Position numbers and translations under genes: made by a program | Notes under the pieces: generated by a model | Database searches by the model: none | Told to the model about the DNA's origin: nothing | What the model saw: only the letters and a program-made list of their open reading frames with translations | Origin: Bacteroidales bacterium UBA4070 | GTDB taxonomy: Bacteria > Bacteroidota > Bacteroidia > Bacteroidales > VadinHA17 | Direction of reading: 5' to 3' | Assembly: GCA_002383485.1 (NCBI GenBank) | Contig: DFYY01000027.1 | Location: forward strand, 29,263 to 93,262 | Length of the DNA stretch: 64,000 bases | Shown here: one piece after another, positions 44,311-53,256 of the stretch | Layout of the letters: each line of letters opens with the position of its first letter | How positions within the stretch are numbered: the stretch's first letter is position 1

Positions 44311-45141
44311 ATGTCAAATATAAGCGCTGCCGATGTCGCCAAACTGAGAAGAATGACAGGCGCCGGCATGATGGATTGCAAAAAAGCCCTGGAAGAAGCA
44401 GCAGGCGATTTTGAAAAAGCACAGGAACTGATCCGCAAGAGAGGCCAGGCTATCGCTAACAAGCGCGCTGACCGTGAGGCCAGTGAGGGTATTGTGCTTG
44501 CAAAGACCACTGCTGACGGCAAGACCGGGATGATGATAGCTCTCAATTGCGAGACCGATTTCGTTGCAAAGAATGCCGACTTCATTGCACTCGGAAATAA
44601 AATCCTTGATGCAGCCCTGAAATCAGGACCTGCAGACCTCGAGGGTCTTAAGAATGTTTCAGTTGACGGCAAGAAAGCTGCAGAACTGGTTCTCGAAAAG
44701 AGCGGTATCACCGGTGAGAAATTTGAACTTTCATTCTTCAGCTCCATCAGTGCCCCTGCCGTTCAGGCATATATCCATGCAGGAAACAAGCTTGCCACCA
44801 TGGTAGGCTTCAGCAAGGCAGGTATTGACCAGCAGGTCCTCAAGGATGTGGCCATGCAGGTAGCTGCCATGAACCCCGTGTCAGTTGACCGGGACGATGT
44901 TCCTGAAAAGATACTTGCACAGGAGATGGAAATTGCAAGGGACCAGGCACGCCGTGAAGGCAAACCCGAAGAGATGCTTGAGAAAATTGCCCAGGGCAAG
45001 CTCAACAAGTTCTTCAAGGAGAGCACCCTGATGAACCAGGAGTTTATCAAGGACAGCAAAATTACCATCAGGCAGTACCTTGAGAGCCATGACAAGAGCC
45101 TGAAGGCAACCGGCTTTGTGCGCTATACTCTCAACGTCTGA
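44311..45141 (+). CDS. tsf: Elongation factor Ts
   Basis: A 276-residue EF-Ts, which recharges EF-Tu by releasing GDP. The N-terminal ADVAKLRRMTGAGMMDCKKALEE and the NCETDFVAKN motif are diagnostic. The rpsB-tsf order is conserved widely. A strong terminator follows 22 bases after the stop. Confidence 0.98.
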   Translation: MSNISAADVAKLRRMTGAGMMDCKKALEEAAGDFEKAQELIRKRGQAIANKRADREASEGIVLAKTTADGKTGMMIALNCETDFVAKNADFIALGNKILDAALKSGPADLEGLKNVSVDGKKAAELVLEKSGITGEKFELSFFSSISAPAVQAYIHAGNKLATMVGFSKAGIDQQVLKDVAMQVAAMNPVSVDRDDVPEKILAQEMEIARDQARREGKPEEMLEKIAQGKLNKFFKESTLMNQEFIKDSKITIRQYLESHDKSLKATGFVRYTLNV

Positions 45142-45163
45142 TATCAGACAGAAATCATATTGG

Positions 45164-45195
45164 AAACGACGCCCGGGTGGCGTCGTTTCTTTTTC
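45164..45195 (+). terminator. Intrinsic terminator after tsf
   Basis: AAACGACGCC (45164-45173) pairs with GGCGTCGTTT (45179-45188) over CGGGT, followed by CTTTTT. A ten-bp stem and a T-run make it a textbook terminator for the rplM-tsf block. Confidence 0.92.
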
Positions 45196-45280
45196 CGGCA
45201 GCGCCTGACTCCAGCCCTGGAAAAAATTACCCCGTTGTGAAAAAAATATGTAACTTGTATAACTAAAATTTCAATGCTCT

Positions 45281-45484
45281 ATGAAAAAGAACATCGGTAA
45301 AACAGACATGATTGTCAGGCTGATTCTGGCAGCAATTTTCGTGATTCTCTATTTTATTGGCGTGGGAAAGTTACTCGGACTGATCTTAATTATCCTTGCC
45401 ATAATTCTGGTCCTCACAGCATTAACCCGAATATGCCCTCTCTGGTACATCTTCAGGACGGACACCCTGGATAAGAAGGCATAA
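45281..45484 (+). CDS. DUF2892-family small membrane protein
   Basis: A 67-residue protein with N-terminal MKKNIGKTDMIVRLILAA, two membrane segments and a terminal CPLWYIFRTDT, matching DUF2892 (YgaP-like membrane module without the rhodanese). Function unknown; relatives are often linked to sulfur or stress. It stands alone between two terminators. Confidence 0.88.
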   Translation: MKKNIGKTDMIVRLILAAIFVILYFIGVGKLLGLILIILAIILVLTALTRICPLWYIFRTDTLDKKA

Positions 45485-45510
45485 ACCGGCTCTGCCTGGC
45501 ATAAAGTTTA

Positions 45511-45546
45511 CAGCGGCGCTCCCCCGCAGGAGTGCCGCTGCATTTT
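45511..45546 (+). terminator. Intrinsic terminator after the DUF2892 gene
   Basis: CAGCGGC-x-CTCC (from 45511) pairs with GGAG-x-GCCGCTG (to 45540), followed by CATTTTT. It ends 56 bases past the stop at 45484. Confidence 0.88.
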
Positions 45547-45560
45547 TCCGCACCGGACGA

Positions 45561-45589
45561 TTGTCCGGGCACATTTTTTGCTATTTTCG
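45561..45589 (+). promoter_or_regulatory. Probable pyrH promoter
   Basis: TTG at 45561-45563, an 18-base spacer and TATTTTCG at 45582-45589, which differs from TAnnTTTG at one position. It lies 27 bases before the pyrH ATG. Confidence 0.5.
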
Positions 45590-45616
45590 TTACCGTCATA
45601 AAAAGAGGATGTTGTA

Positions 45617-46324
45617 ATGAAGTATAAAAGGATATTGCTCAAACTGAGCGGCGAGTCAGCAGGCGGTACTGACGGCACCGGCATTGATGCAGCCGTGCTT
45701 ACAGGCTATGCAAGGCAGATAAGGGAGATTGTTGAAGCGGGATGCCAGGTTGCAATTGTTATTGGCGGAGGAAATATCTTCAGGGGATTCGGCAGCACCG
45801 GAGAGGGTTATGACCGTGTCAAGGGTGACCAGATGGGCATGCTGGCCACCGTTATCAACAGCCTGGCACTTGAGAGCTTCCTTGTCAGAGCAGGATGTAA
45901 CGCAAAGGTTTTCACATCTATCCGGATGGAACCGGTAGCAGAGCTCTATAGCCGTGACAAGGCATCTGCAGCTCTTGACTGCGGTTGTGTAGCAATATTG
46001 GCCGGCGGAACCGGTAACCCCTTCTTTACCACTGACACGGCAGCAGCCCTGCGGGCCGTGGAACTGAACTGCGACGTCCTTCTGAAGGGTACACGTGTAG
46101 ACGGTGTCTACAATGCGGATCCCGAGAAGGACCCTTCTGCAGTGAAATATGATACAATTACATTCGGCAAGGCCCTCGAAATGAAACTGAGAGTCATGGA
46201 TCAGACAGCCTTTGCAATGTGCAGTGAAAACGGCATGCCCCTCATCGTTTTTGACATGAACACCGAAGGGAACCTGAAGGCAGTGACCGGGGGACTCAAA
46301 TGCGGGACTCTTATAACTCTCTGA
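45617..46324 (+). CDS. pyrH: UMP kinase
   Basis: A 235-residue amino-acid-kinase-fold enzyme that makes UDP from UMP. Signatures: LKLSGES at the N-terminus, VIGGGNIFRG, the MGMLATVINSLALE helix, ILAGGTGNPFFTTDTAAALRA and VYNADPEKDP. Full family length. frr follows 43 bases later with its own possible promoter. Confidence 0.98.
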   Translation: MKYKRILLKLSGESAGGTDGTGIDAAVLTGYARQIREIVEAGCQVAIVIGGGNIFRGFGSTGEGYDRVKGDQMGMLATVINSLALESFLVRAGCNAKVFTSIRMEPVAELYSRDKASAALDCGCVAILAGGTGNPFFTTDTAAALRAVELNCDVLLKGTRVDGVYNADPEKDPSAVKYDTITFGKALEMKLRVMDQTAFAMCSENGMPLIVFDMNTEGNLKAVTGGLKCGTLITL

Positions 46325-46333
46325 AAAAAATTT

Positions 46334-46341
46334 TACATTTG
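46334..46341 (+). promoter_or_regulatory. Possible internal -7 box upstream of frr
   Basis: TACATTTG fits TAnnTTTG, 26 bases before the frr ATG, but no TTG lies at the right distance. It may add to transcription from the pyrH promoter. Confidence 0.35.
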
Positions 46342-46367
46342 CCACTGGCAGAATAATTGACAATCAC

Positions 46368-46931
46368 ATGACTGAAGAACTGGAACTTATCAGGGACGAA
46401 GCCGAAGAGAAGATGGAAAAAGCCATCAAACACCTTGAATATGAACTGTCCCATCTTCGTGCAGGCAGGGCTAACCCGCTGCTGCTCGATGGCATCAGTG
46501 TGGACTATTACGGCGCCATGACACCGTTGTCACAGGTATCCAATATCAATACCCCGGATGCCAAAAGCATTCTCATTCAGCCATGGGAAAAATCCATGCT
46601 TGGTATCATCGAGAAAGCCATCCTGGCTGCCAACATCGGCATGACCCCCATCAACAACGGAGAAGTAATCCGTATTAATGTTCCGCCTCTCACCGAAGAA
46701 AGGCGCCACCAGCTGGTGAAACAGGTTAAGCAGGAGGGCGAAACCGCCAAAATAAGCATCCGTACGAGCAGAAAGTGGTTCCTCGATGAACTGAAAACAC
46801 TTCTTAAGGACGGACTTCCGGAAGATGAAGAAAAAAACGGAGAAAAACTCATCCAGGAGATGACTGACAAGCATATATCAACGGTTGAAAAAGTTGTCGA
46901 GACAAAGGAAAAGGAGATCCTTACCGTCTGA
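46368..46931 (+). CDS. frr: Ribosome recycling factor
   Basis: A 187-residue RRF, which splits the post-termination ribosome with EF-G. Signatures: KHLEYELSHLRAGRANP, MTPLSQVSNI, VNVPPLTEERR and the C-terminal ISTVEKVVETKEKEIL helix. The protease gene begins 47 bases later, so it could be read through. Confidence 0.98.
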   Translation: MTEELELIRDEAEEKMEKAIKHLEYELSHLRAGRANPLLLDGISVDYYGAMTPLSQVSNINTPDAKSILIQPWEKSMLGIIEKAILAANIGMTPINNGEVIRINVPPLTEERRHQLVKQVKQEGETAKISIRTSRKWFLDELKTLLKDGLPEDEEKNGEKLIQEMTDKHISTVEKVVETKEKEILTV

Positions 46932-46977
46932 AACCTTTTCCCTGATCTGCTCCCTTATCTTCTTCCGCCCCTGCCGT

Positions 46978-49575
46978 ATGAAAAAACCCCTTCTGACAGC
47001 TTTTGCCTGTCTCCTTTCCCTTAATCTTGCGGCACAGGTGTCGGAAGGAGGCCTGCCTGTATCATACAAGCATGCCGGAACCAAGAGCAGTGCTGCCATA
47101 CCCTCCTACAATCTTTCCTCTCAGGATATGGAAGCCATCGACCTTAATGAAGCCCTGAACAGTCTGCCTCTCAGATATGCTGTCATTGAGGATGTGCAGA
47201 TTGATATCAGGAAACACGGAAAAAGGACTGACATGGAGGATGGCTCATCCTTCTGGCAGTACAGGATCAACTCCCCGGCAGGAAAATCGGTACAGGTTAT
47301 GTTCCGTAAGTACCTGGTGCCTGAAGGTGCCATGCTTTTTCTTTACAATGAGGGTTATTCTGAAATAAGGGGTGCATTTACTGATTACAATATCACTGAG
47401 AACCTGATGTTCGTTACCGGGGATTTCCCGGGCGATCATGTCATAATTGAATATTATGAGCCTGCAGATGCTGCCTTCAGGGGAGAGGTTATAACCGGAA
47501 CCGTGGGACAGGCATATATTGACATCCTTGCTCCCAAATCCGGAAACACTGACAGTGACGGCTACATCGGCATTAACTGCGATGAGGGCATTACACTGCA
47601 GAATGAGAAGCATTCAGTATGCAGGTATACTTTCAATGACGGCAGGTACAGTTACCTGTGCAGCGGTGCTCTGATAAATACTGCCGGGCAGGCAGTCAGG
47701 CCATATTTCCTTACTGCCGCCCATTGCATCAGCTCCCCTGAGACATCCGCAACAATTGTGGCATATTTTAACTATGAGGGAGCTGCATGCACCTCCATCG
47801 TACTTAATCCGTCACAGACCCTTTCCGGTTCTTCCATTCTCACCACAGGCTCACATTCAGACTTCACTCTTCTTAAGTTTGACAAACTTGTTCCTCTGTC
47901 CTACAGCCCCTATTACGCAGGCTGGGATGTCACGGGTGCGGTGCCTGAAAGCTCATCATCCATACACCACCCGGGCGGAAGCACAAAAAAGCTGGCTTTG
48001 GACTATGACCCGGCAGGAATTAATGAGATTGATCTAACCTGGGACGGAGGCAGCATGTCACCTTCAGGTACTCACTGGGCAGTTGTTTTTGATGAGGGAA
48101 TAACCTCCTCCGGCTCCTCCGGAGCACCTCTCTTTGACCAGAATAAAAGGATAACCGGACAGTTGCACGGGGGTTCTGAGGTTGATTACTACGGAAAGCT
48201 GAGCTACTCATGGAATCATGCCAGCAGCGGGTACCCCTCATTGCAGTCGTTTCTCGACCCTGACACCACAGGAGTGAAGACAATTGACGGATACTACCCG
48301 CCCTCAAACCTTCCCGACCCTCAGTTTGCGGCACAGCTAACCGCCGTATGCACAAATGCCCGGGTAGAACTGGCAGGCTTTTCAGCTTTCGATCCTCTGG
48401 AGTACCAATGGTCGTTCACTCCCTCCACCGTTCTGTATAGTGACGGCACAAACTCCGCCTCGCCGTCTCCCAAAGTCTCATTCCTTGCTGAAGGCAACTA
48501 CGCGGTGACTCTGAGGGTGACAAACAGGGCAGGTGAAAATGAACTGTCACTCAGCAACTTCATTGCTGCCGGCTCCAGTCTTACCCTCAGAGCATTCCCT
48601 CAGGGAATTTCAGATTCATGTGTCTGGTCATTCCCGGGACTCACGCTGCAGGCATACGGTGCCGATGCATACCTGTGGACACTTTCCGACCAGACAGATG
48701 ACCTTTTCTATATTGTCAATAATACCGTCAATCCGGTGGAAATTAAGGTTATTGACGGCAAAACTGTTACAAGAAGCACGGAAATAGAGATCACCCTGAC
48801 CGGAATACACGGATCATGCCAGAGCTTGCTTGACATAAGCATTCCTCTGGAGGCTCAGGCAAATGACAATGTAAGAAATGCACGGGCAATAACAACCGGT
48901 GCTTCCGGACCCTTCACAAACAGCTGCGCCACCATAGAAGAGGGCGAGCCTGTTCCTCCATACAGCAGTTGTACAGGACAACTCTCATGGTGTGATGAAT
49001 ACGGTACAGGTCAGGACATAGTGGAGAGAAGCGTATGGTTCAGCTATACGCCCGAGGCAAATCAGACCATATCAATCTCCTCGTCAGGCTTTGACAACCA
49101 GATTGCCGTATACAGCGCCTTATCAGCATCAGCTCTCCTCGGAGGCAACTATAAGCTGGAAGCAGCCAACGATGATTATACTGAGACAAACTACAATCCG
49201 GTCATCACCACCCTCGATGTGAAGGCCAATCAGAAATACTGGATTCAGGTGGACGGGAGTGCCGGCGGAGCAATCGGGACATTTTACCTTGATCTTAGTA
49301 TTCTCAGCACTATTGAGGAATCCCTTGCTGAAGGTGAGACAAAGACCTACCCGCTTCCTGCTGATGATTATGTATACATTGAGTCAGCCTCCTTCAACGG
49401 GTGCTCATCGGTAAGAATCGAGCTTGCTGACGCTTCCGGCAGGATTGTGTTGCATGAGACACTGACACCTGATGAAGGAAGGGTTCAACTGCTCCTTGGA
49501 AACCTGGCCCCGGGAATATACATGGCCCGTATATTCTGTGACGGCAAGGTCACAGTCACGAAGATTGTCATCTGA
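46978..49575 (+). CDS. Secreted trypsin-like serine protease with type IX sorting domain
   Basis: An 865-residue exported protein. The start at ATG 46978 begins the signal peptide MKKPLLTAFACLLSLNLAAQ; 31 codons upstream in frame are not needed. The catalytic domain (about 195-410) has H249 in TAAHC, D295 in SDFTLLKF and S381 in GSSGAPLF, the S1 triad; the fold matches lysyl-endopeptidase-like enzymes of Bacteroidota. A PKD-like domain (about 450-520) and a CBM/Ig-like domain with VERSVWFSYTPEAN (about 630-790) follow; the end has KTYPLPADDYVYI and GIYMARIF, a type IX type-A signal. It would digest proteins outside the cell. Confidence 0.9.
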   Translation: MKKPLLTAFACLLSLNLAAQVSEGGLPVSYKHAGTKSSAAIPSYNLSSQDMEAIDLNEALNSLPLRYAVIEDVQIDIRKHGKRTDMEDGSSFWQYRINSPAGKSVQVMFRKYLVPEGAMLFLYNEGYSEIRGAFTDYNITENLMFVTGDFPGDHVIIEYYEPADAAFRGEVITGTVGQAYIDILAPKSGNTDSDGYIGINCDEGITLQNEKHSVCRYTFNDGRYSYLCSGALINTAGQAVRPYFLTAAHCISSPETSATIVAYFNYEGAACTSIVLNPSQTLSGSSILTTGSHSDFTLLKFDKLVPLSYSPYYAGWDVTGAVPESSSSIHHPGGSTKKLALDYDPAGINEIDLTWDGGSMSPSGTHWAVVFDEGITSSGSSGAPLFDQNKRITGQLHGGSEVDYYGKLSYSWNHASSGYPSLQSFLDPDTTGVKTIDGYYPPSNLPDPQFAAQLTAVCTNARVELAGFSAFDPLEYQWSFTPSTVLYSDGTNSASPSPKVSFLAEGNYAVTLRVTNRAGENELSLSNFIAAGSSLTLRAFPQGISDSCVWSFPGLTLQAYGADAYLWTLSDQTDDLFYIVNNTVNPVEIKVIDGKTVTRSTEIEITLTGIHGSCQSLLDISIPLEAQANDNVRNARAITTGASGPFTNSCATIEEGEPVPPYSSCTGQLSWCDEYGTGQDIVERSVWFSYTPEANQTISISSSGFDNQIAVYSALSASALLGGNYKLEAANDDYTETNYNPVITTLDVKANQKYWIQVDGSAGGAIGTFYLDLSILSTIEESLAEGETKTYPLPADDYVYIESASFNGCSSVRIELADASGRIVLHETLTPDEGRVQLLLGNLAPGIYMARIFCDGKVTVTKIVI

Positions 49576-49664
49576 CACTATCCACGGATCCGGGAAAGCC
49601 GCAGCGGCACAATCTCTGACGGCTGACAGCCGCAGGGAGGTCCGGACACCTTCGTTTATGTCTG

Positions 49665-52061
49665 CTACCTGTTGCCTGCGGGCCTGAAAATCATCTCGTG
49701 CTTCTTTGCAGCTTCAACCGCAGCCTCAGAGAATGGTTCGCTGTAAAAGCCGTCGTTTACATAGGTCTCTGTCTGCGAAAGGTAGAAGGGACTCCCTGGA
49801 ATGCCCGAAGTCCCTGTGGGAATGACGGTTAGCGATTTGTCCCAATCAGCCGTGTTGAATATATGCCTTTCCGAGGCTCCGTGGTGCGCCCTGAAGTTGT
49901 CCCTGTAGGCATATGGCTCCACTGTATGATAGCTGCCGTCAATACCGTATGTCTCTGAATTCAGCCCGAGCAGCCGGTTAAGTATCTTCACCCCTCCCAT
50001 CGGGTGCTCAAGGGTGAAGGTGTGGATTTTGCCCCACTGCCAGCTGTCACTATATTCACCGTACCTGGCGGTGAGTGTGTCATAGGCAGCCCTGATGCTC
50101 TGCGCAATAATAATATCCATAGTTTCCTTCTCAGGGGTGTCAGTGTTGTCAATCCACTCGTCAGGGCCCTGGCTGACCATGCTGTAGATATAAAAGTCGT
50201 ACTGCCTTCCCAGCGTCGACCCGTAAAGCTCGTCGAGTTCATCCAGCATTATGTGGCGGGCAAGCTCTATCCTGATAAACTCAAAAAGCGTTGGAGCCAC
50301 CAGTGACGCATTCATGTCATAATTCCAGCCCTTAAGTTCCTCAATGACAGTATTTACTTTGAAATCATCTGCGCCGGCAGAAGCTGCATTGCTGATGATC
50401 ACAGGGGTTAGCATAGCTGCATAAGCCGAGTGATTGTCGGTAATCATCGTTTTAAAGTCCTCTATGCCCAGTATCTGTTTCCCGGCAGCCATCTCCCTGA
50501 TTCGCATTATGCGGTAAGGCATGGCAAAATCACCGCTGATGAAAAAGGGATACTCTTCATCCACCGTTCTCTGGTTGGCCGAGGAGACAAAACCGTTCTC
50601 CGGATTGAATGAAGAAGGGAGGAGCTCAAAGGGAACATATCCTTTCCATTCGAACTCATCACTGTCACCCTTCCTTGGGAGGATACCGGTCCCTTTCCTC
50701 ACGGGAATACCGCCACCTGTATTAAGTCCGATGTTGCCTTCAACATCAGCATATGCAAAGTTCTGGCTTATTGACCTGAAATTGCTCAGTGCGGCCCGGA
50801 ATTCATCCCATCCGGCTGCCCTGTTGAGCTTGTAAACTGCCTTTATCTCATCACTGTAGTCATAGCCGGTCCAGCACATTGTCAGCACGGCATCATCAAT
50901 GCCCTGCATTCCTGATATGACCGGTCCGTGATGAGTATACTTTATTATTCGCGTCTGCGATGAATCAGTCCCCATCTTCAGCACGTGCTCCTCCGTCCTG
51001 AATGGCAGCCACTCTCCATTATACAGGTAATTGTTGCCGGTGGAATCAACAGTCTCTGCAAACAGGTCGATGTCATCCACGCTCAGGTTCGTCATCCCCC
51101 ATGCTATTCTTTCATTATGACCTGCTATTATGAAGGGTTCACCCGGGAAGAGCACCCCGGTTACATTGAGTTCGCCGGGTATGACCTGGTGAATCTGCAT
51201 CCAGAATCCGGGCACATTGAATCCCAGGTGCATATCATTGGAGAGTATCGGTTTGCCCGTCTCGCTCCTGCTGCCTGATACGGCCCAGTTGTTGCTTCCC
51301 GAGAGGGTGACTATCCCGAGTTTTTCAAGCTCTTCCATCGACCCTATGGCATCAGATGCCTGGTCAAGAAGCTTATCGTCAAGCCTGAAATCCGGGAAGA
51401 CAACCTCATCAACCATATTCCAGTCGGCAATGAGTTCGGAGGCCTTCTCCGGGCCCAGCTTCCTGACAAGTTTGTAATTGTTTATCTCGTTTGAGAGGTT
51501 TGACGATGCCAGGTCCCAGCCGATGAAGCCGATAATGTTTGCAATGTCAACCATTGTCCATGGCTCCGGTTTATAGCCAAGTATCTTGAACTCCGGGGGA
51601 AGCTTATTGCCGCACTCTGCAATCCAGCTGTTCACTCCGTCAGTGTAAGCCTGGAGGATGGCCAGGATGGCCGGGTCCTCTCTTTCAAGAACCATCTGTG
51701 ACTTCTTCGGCATGCCAAGAGCCCTGAGGAAGTAGTCGGTCTCGAACATATCCCTCTTGAACATTTCTGAGAGTCTGCCCTGGGTAGCGTGTCTCACCAT
51801 ATCCATCTGCCAGAGCCTCTCCTGGGCCGTTACGTAACCGGTCATGAAATAGAGATCATGCTCATTTGAGGCATAGATGTGGGGTACTCCCCGTTCATCG
51901 CGTATAACCTTCACATCGGCTGTAAGGCCGGCCAGGCCCTTTTCGCCGTTAAGATCGGGAAGGCCCGATTTGCGGAGTGCCGGAACAATGATGATCCCTG
52001 CCAGCAATGCAACAGCAATTATTACAGCAAGGACTGTGAGGGTGACTTTCAGGATTTTCAT
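49665..52061 (-). CDS. Penicillin acylase-family Ntn hydrolase
   Basis: A 798-residue protein with an N-terminal membrane/secretion segment (about 5-27) and the penicillin acylase layout: alpha chain to about residue 254, then GSNNWAV with the nucleophile Ser256 at the head of the beta chain after self-cleavage. IRDERGVPHIYA, NDMHLGF and HHGPVIS are family motifs. Real activities in the family include N-acyl amide and acyl-homoserine lactone cleavage; the substrate is not known. It is the last gene of a short minus run after the radical SAM gene (111-base gap). The convergent protease gene ends 89 bases away. Confidence 0.92.
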   Translation of the reverse strand: MKILKVTLTVLAVIIAVALLAGIIIVPALRKSGLPDLNGEKGLAGLTADVKVIRDERGVPHIYASNEHDLYFMTGYVTAQERLWQMDMVRHATQGRLSEMFKRDMFETDYFLRALGMPKKSQMVLEREDPAILAILQAYTDGVNSWIAECGNKLPPEFKILGYKPEPWTMVDIANIIGFIGWDLASSNLSNEINNYKLVRKLGPEKASELIADWNMVDEVVFPDFRLDDKLLDQASDAIGSMEELEKLGIVTLSGSNNWAVSGSRSETGKPILSNDMHLGFNVPGFWMQIHQVIPGELNVTGVLFPGEPFIIAGHNERIAWGMTNLSVDDIDLFAETVDSTGNNYLYNGEWLPFRTEEHVLKMGTDSSQTRIIKYTHHGPVISGMQGIDDAVLTMCWTGYDYSDEIKAVYKLNRAAGWDEFRAALSNFRSISQNFAYADVEGNIGLNTGGGIPVRKGTGILPRKGDSDEFEWKGYVPFELLPSSFNPENGFVSSANQRTVDEEYPFFISGDFAMPYRIMRIREMAAGKQILGIEDFKTMITDNHSAYAAMLTPVIISNAASAGADDFKVNTVIEELKGWNYDMNASLVAPTLFEFIRIELARHIMLDELDELYGSTLGRQYDFYIYSMVSQGPDEWIDNTDTPEKETMDIIIAQSIRAAYDTLTARYGEYSDSWQWGKIHTFTLEHPMGGVKILNRLLGLNSETYGIDGSYHTVEPYAYRDNFRAHHGASERHIFNTADWDKSLTVIPTGTSGIPGSPFYLSQTETYVNDGFYSEPFSEAAVEAAKKHEMIFRPAGNR

Positions 52062-52172
52062 ATAATTTACGATTTGGATCGTATAAAGTTAATAAATGAC
52101 GGCAAGCTGACCAAGAGTAATTATTCCGGCCGTTGGAAGCGATTCTTCTTCTGTTTGTGATGAAACCGTTCT

Positions 52173-53144
52173 TCACCTCCTGAAAAAGATTCTTCTGCCC
52201 TGCGGGCAGTTGCTGCAGATGTCTGTCAGCCGGCGGTCTCTCATGACCTTTTCCCGGAAAATGCGATATTCATTGCCCACCCATATGTCACGGAAGGTAC
52301 TGTTTCTCATGTTTCCCATAACATGAGCTGCATTCTTGTCATAGCAGCATGGCACCACATCGCCGTCAGCCGTAATCACTGCCGAGGTCCACATCCTGAA
52401 ACATCCCGCTGACGGCACTCTGCCGTCAGGCCGCGCGCCGCCGCCGCTCAGGGGGTAACGGGCCTTTCGCCGGTCCGCAGGCATCCACTCCCCCGCCCTC
52501 TCAGGATCAAGAAGCTGCATGCTCTTGATCCTGAAACCCGCCCTCACAGAAGCTGCAAAAGCAGCGGCGGCGCGCACCTCATGCTCATTGTGCCTGTGAA
52601 CCAGGTACTGCAGTACGATCTTCAGCCCTGATTTCCGCTCCCTCACCGTTGAGGTCAGCATCCTGATTCCTTCCGTGACAAGGGCATGATCACCTCCCCT
52701 CCTGTAGATTGAATATGTGTCCGGGCTGAATCCGTCATAGGAGATAATAATCTTTTTAAGTGGTGAACCGGCAAGGCTGATGCAATTCTCCCTGTCAAGA
52801 TAATGACCGTTGGTTGAAATAACGGTATTCATTCCGCGGAAGAGCTCCGCTATCCTGAAAAATTCAGGGTGCATCATCGGCTCACCCTGGAAACTGAGCC
52901 ATGTAGAGAGAACATGTCCCCGAAGCTGTGTCGCAATATCAGACGCAAGTCTGTAACTGATGAAAGAAGCCTTCCTTGCTAAGAGTCCAGCACCGGTCAT
53001 ACACTCAGGGCAGGCGAGGTTGCAGCAGCTGCTCAGCTCAACGCTGACAGCCGGGGGCAATGGCGCAGGGACAGAGATATTGGTATATCTTCCGCCTGCA
53101 TAAGATAAAAGAGAGTAACTTGCATTCAGGTACCTGGGAGCCAT
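52173..53144 (-). CDS. Radical SAM/SPASM-domain protein
   Basis: A 323-residue radical SAM enzyme. The 4Fe-4S site is CNLACPEC; STWLSFQGEPMMHPEF and ISYDGFSPDTY follow the SAM barrel. The C-terminal SPASM part has CFRMWTSAVITADGDVVPCCYDKN and CSNCPQGRR, which can hold two more clusters. The start at ATG 53144 is a guess; an earlier start at 53198 would add 18 residues. No target peptide gene is visible close by, so it may be a housekeeping SPASM protein rather than a peptide maturase. Confidence 0.88.
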   Translation of the reverse strand: MAPRYLNASYSLLSYAGGRYTNISVPAPLPPAVSVELSSCCNLACPECMTGAGLLARKASFISYRLASDIATQLRGHVLSTWLSFQGEPMMHPEFFRIAELFRGMNTVISTNGHYLDRENCISLAGSPLKKIIISYDGFSPDTYSIYRRGGDHALVTEGIRMLTSTVRERKSGLKIVLQYLVHRHNEHEVRAAAAFAASVRAGFRIKSMQLLDPERAGEWMPADRRKARYPLSGGGARPDGRVPSAGCFRMWTSAVITADGDVVPCCYDKNAAHVMGNMRNSTFRDIWVGNEYRIFREKVMRDRRLTDICSNCPQGRRIFFRR

Positions 53145-53256
53145 AATGGTGGCAAATGAACAATTTTTTTTAGTTACTGTATAGGGAAGAGGGGGCAATT
53201 CCGGTCTTTATTATGAATCATTGATCCGGATTACAAACAGAAAAAATAAAAAGACC

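Noticed and set aside
45656..46363. 235-codon minus-strand frame opposite pyrH
   Set aside because: pyrH is clear and has a promoter and family motifs; the antisense frame is a shadow.
49576..49664. Convergent terminator between the protease and penicillin acylase genes
   Set aside because: Short palindromes (GCCGC-A-GCGGC, CGGCTG/CAGCCG) are present but no T-run on either strand, so no terminator is claimed.
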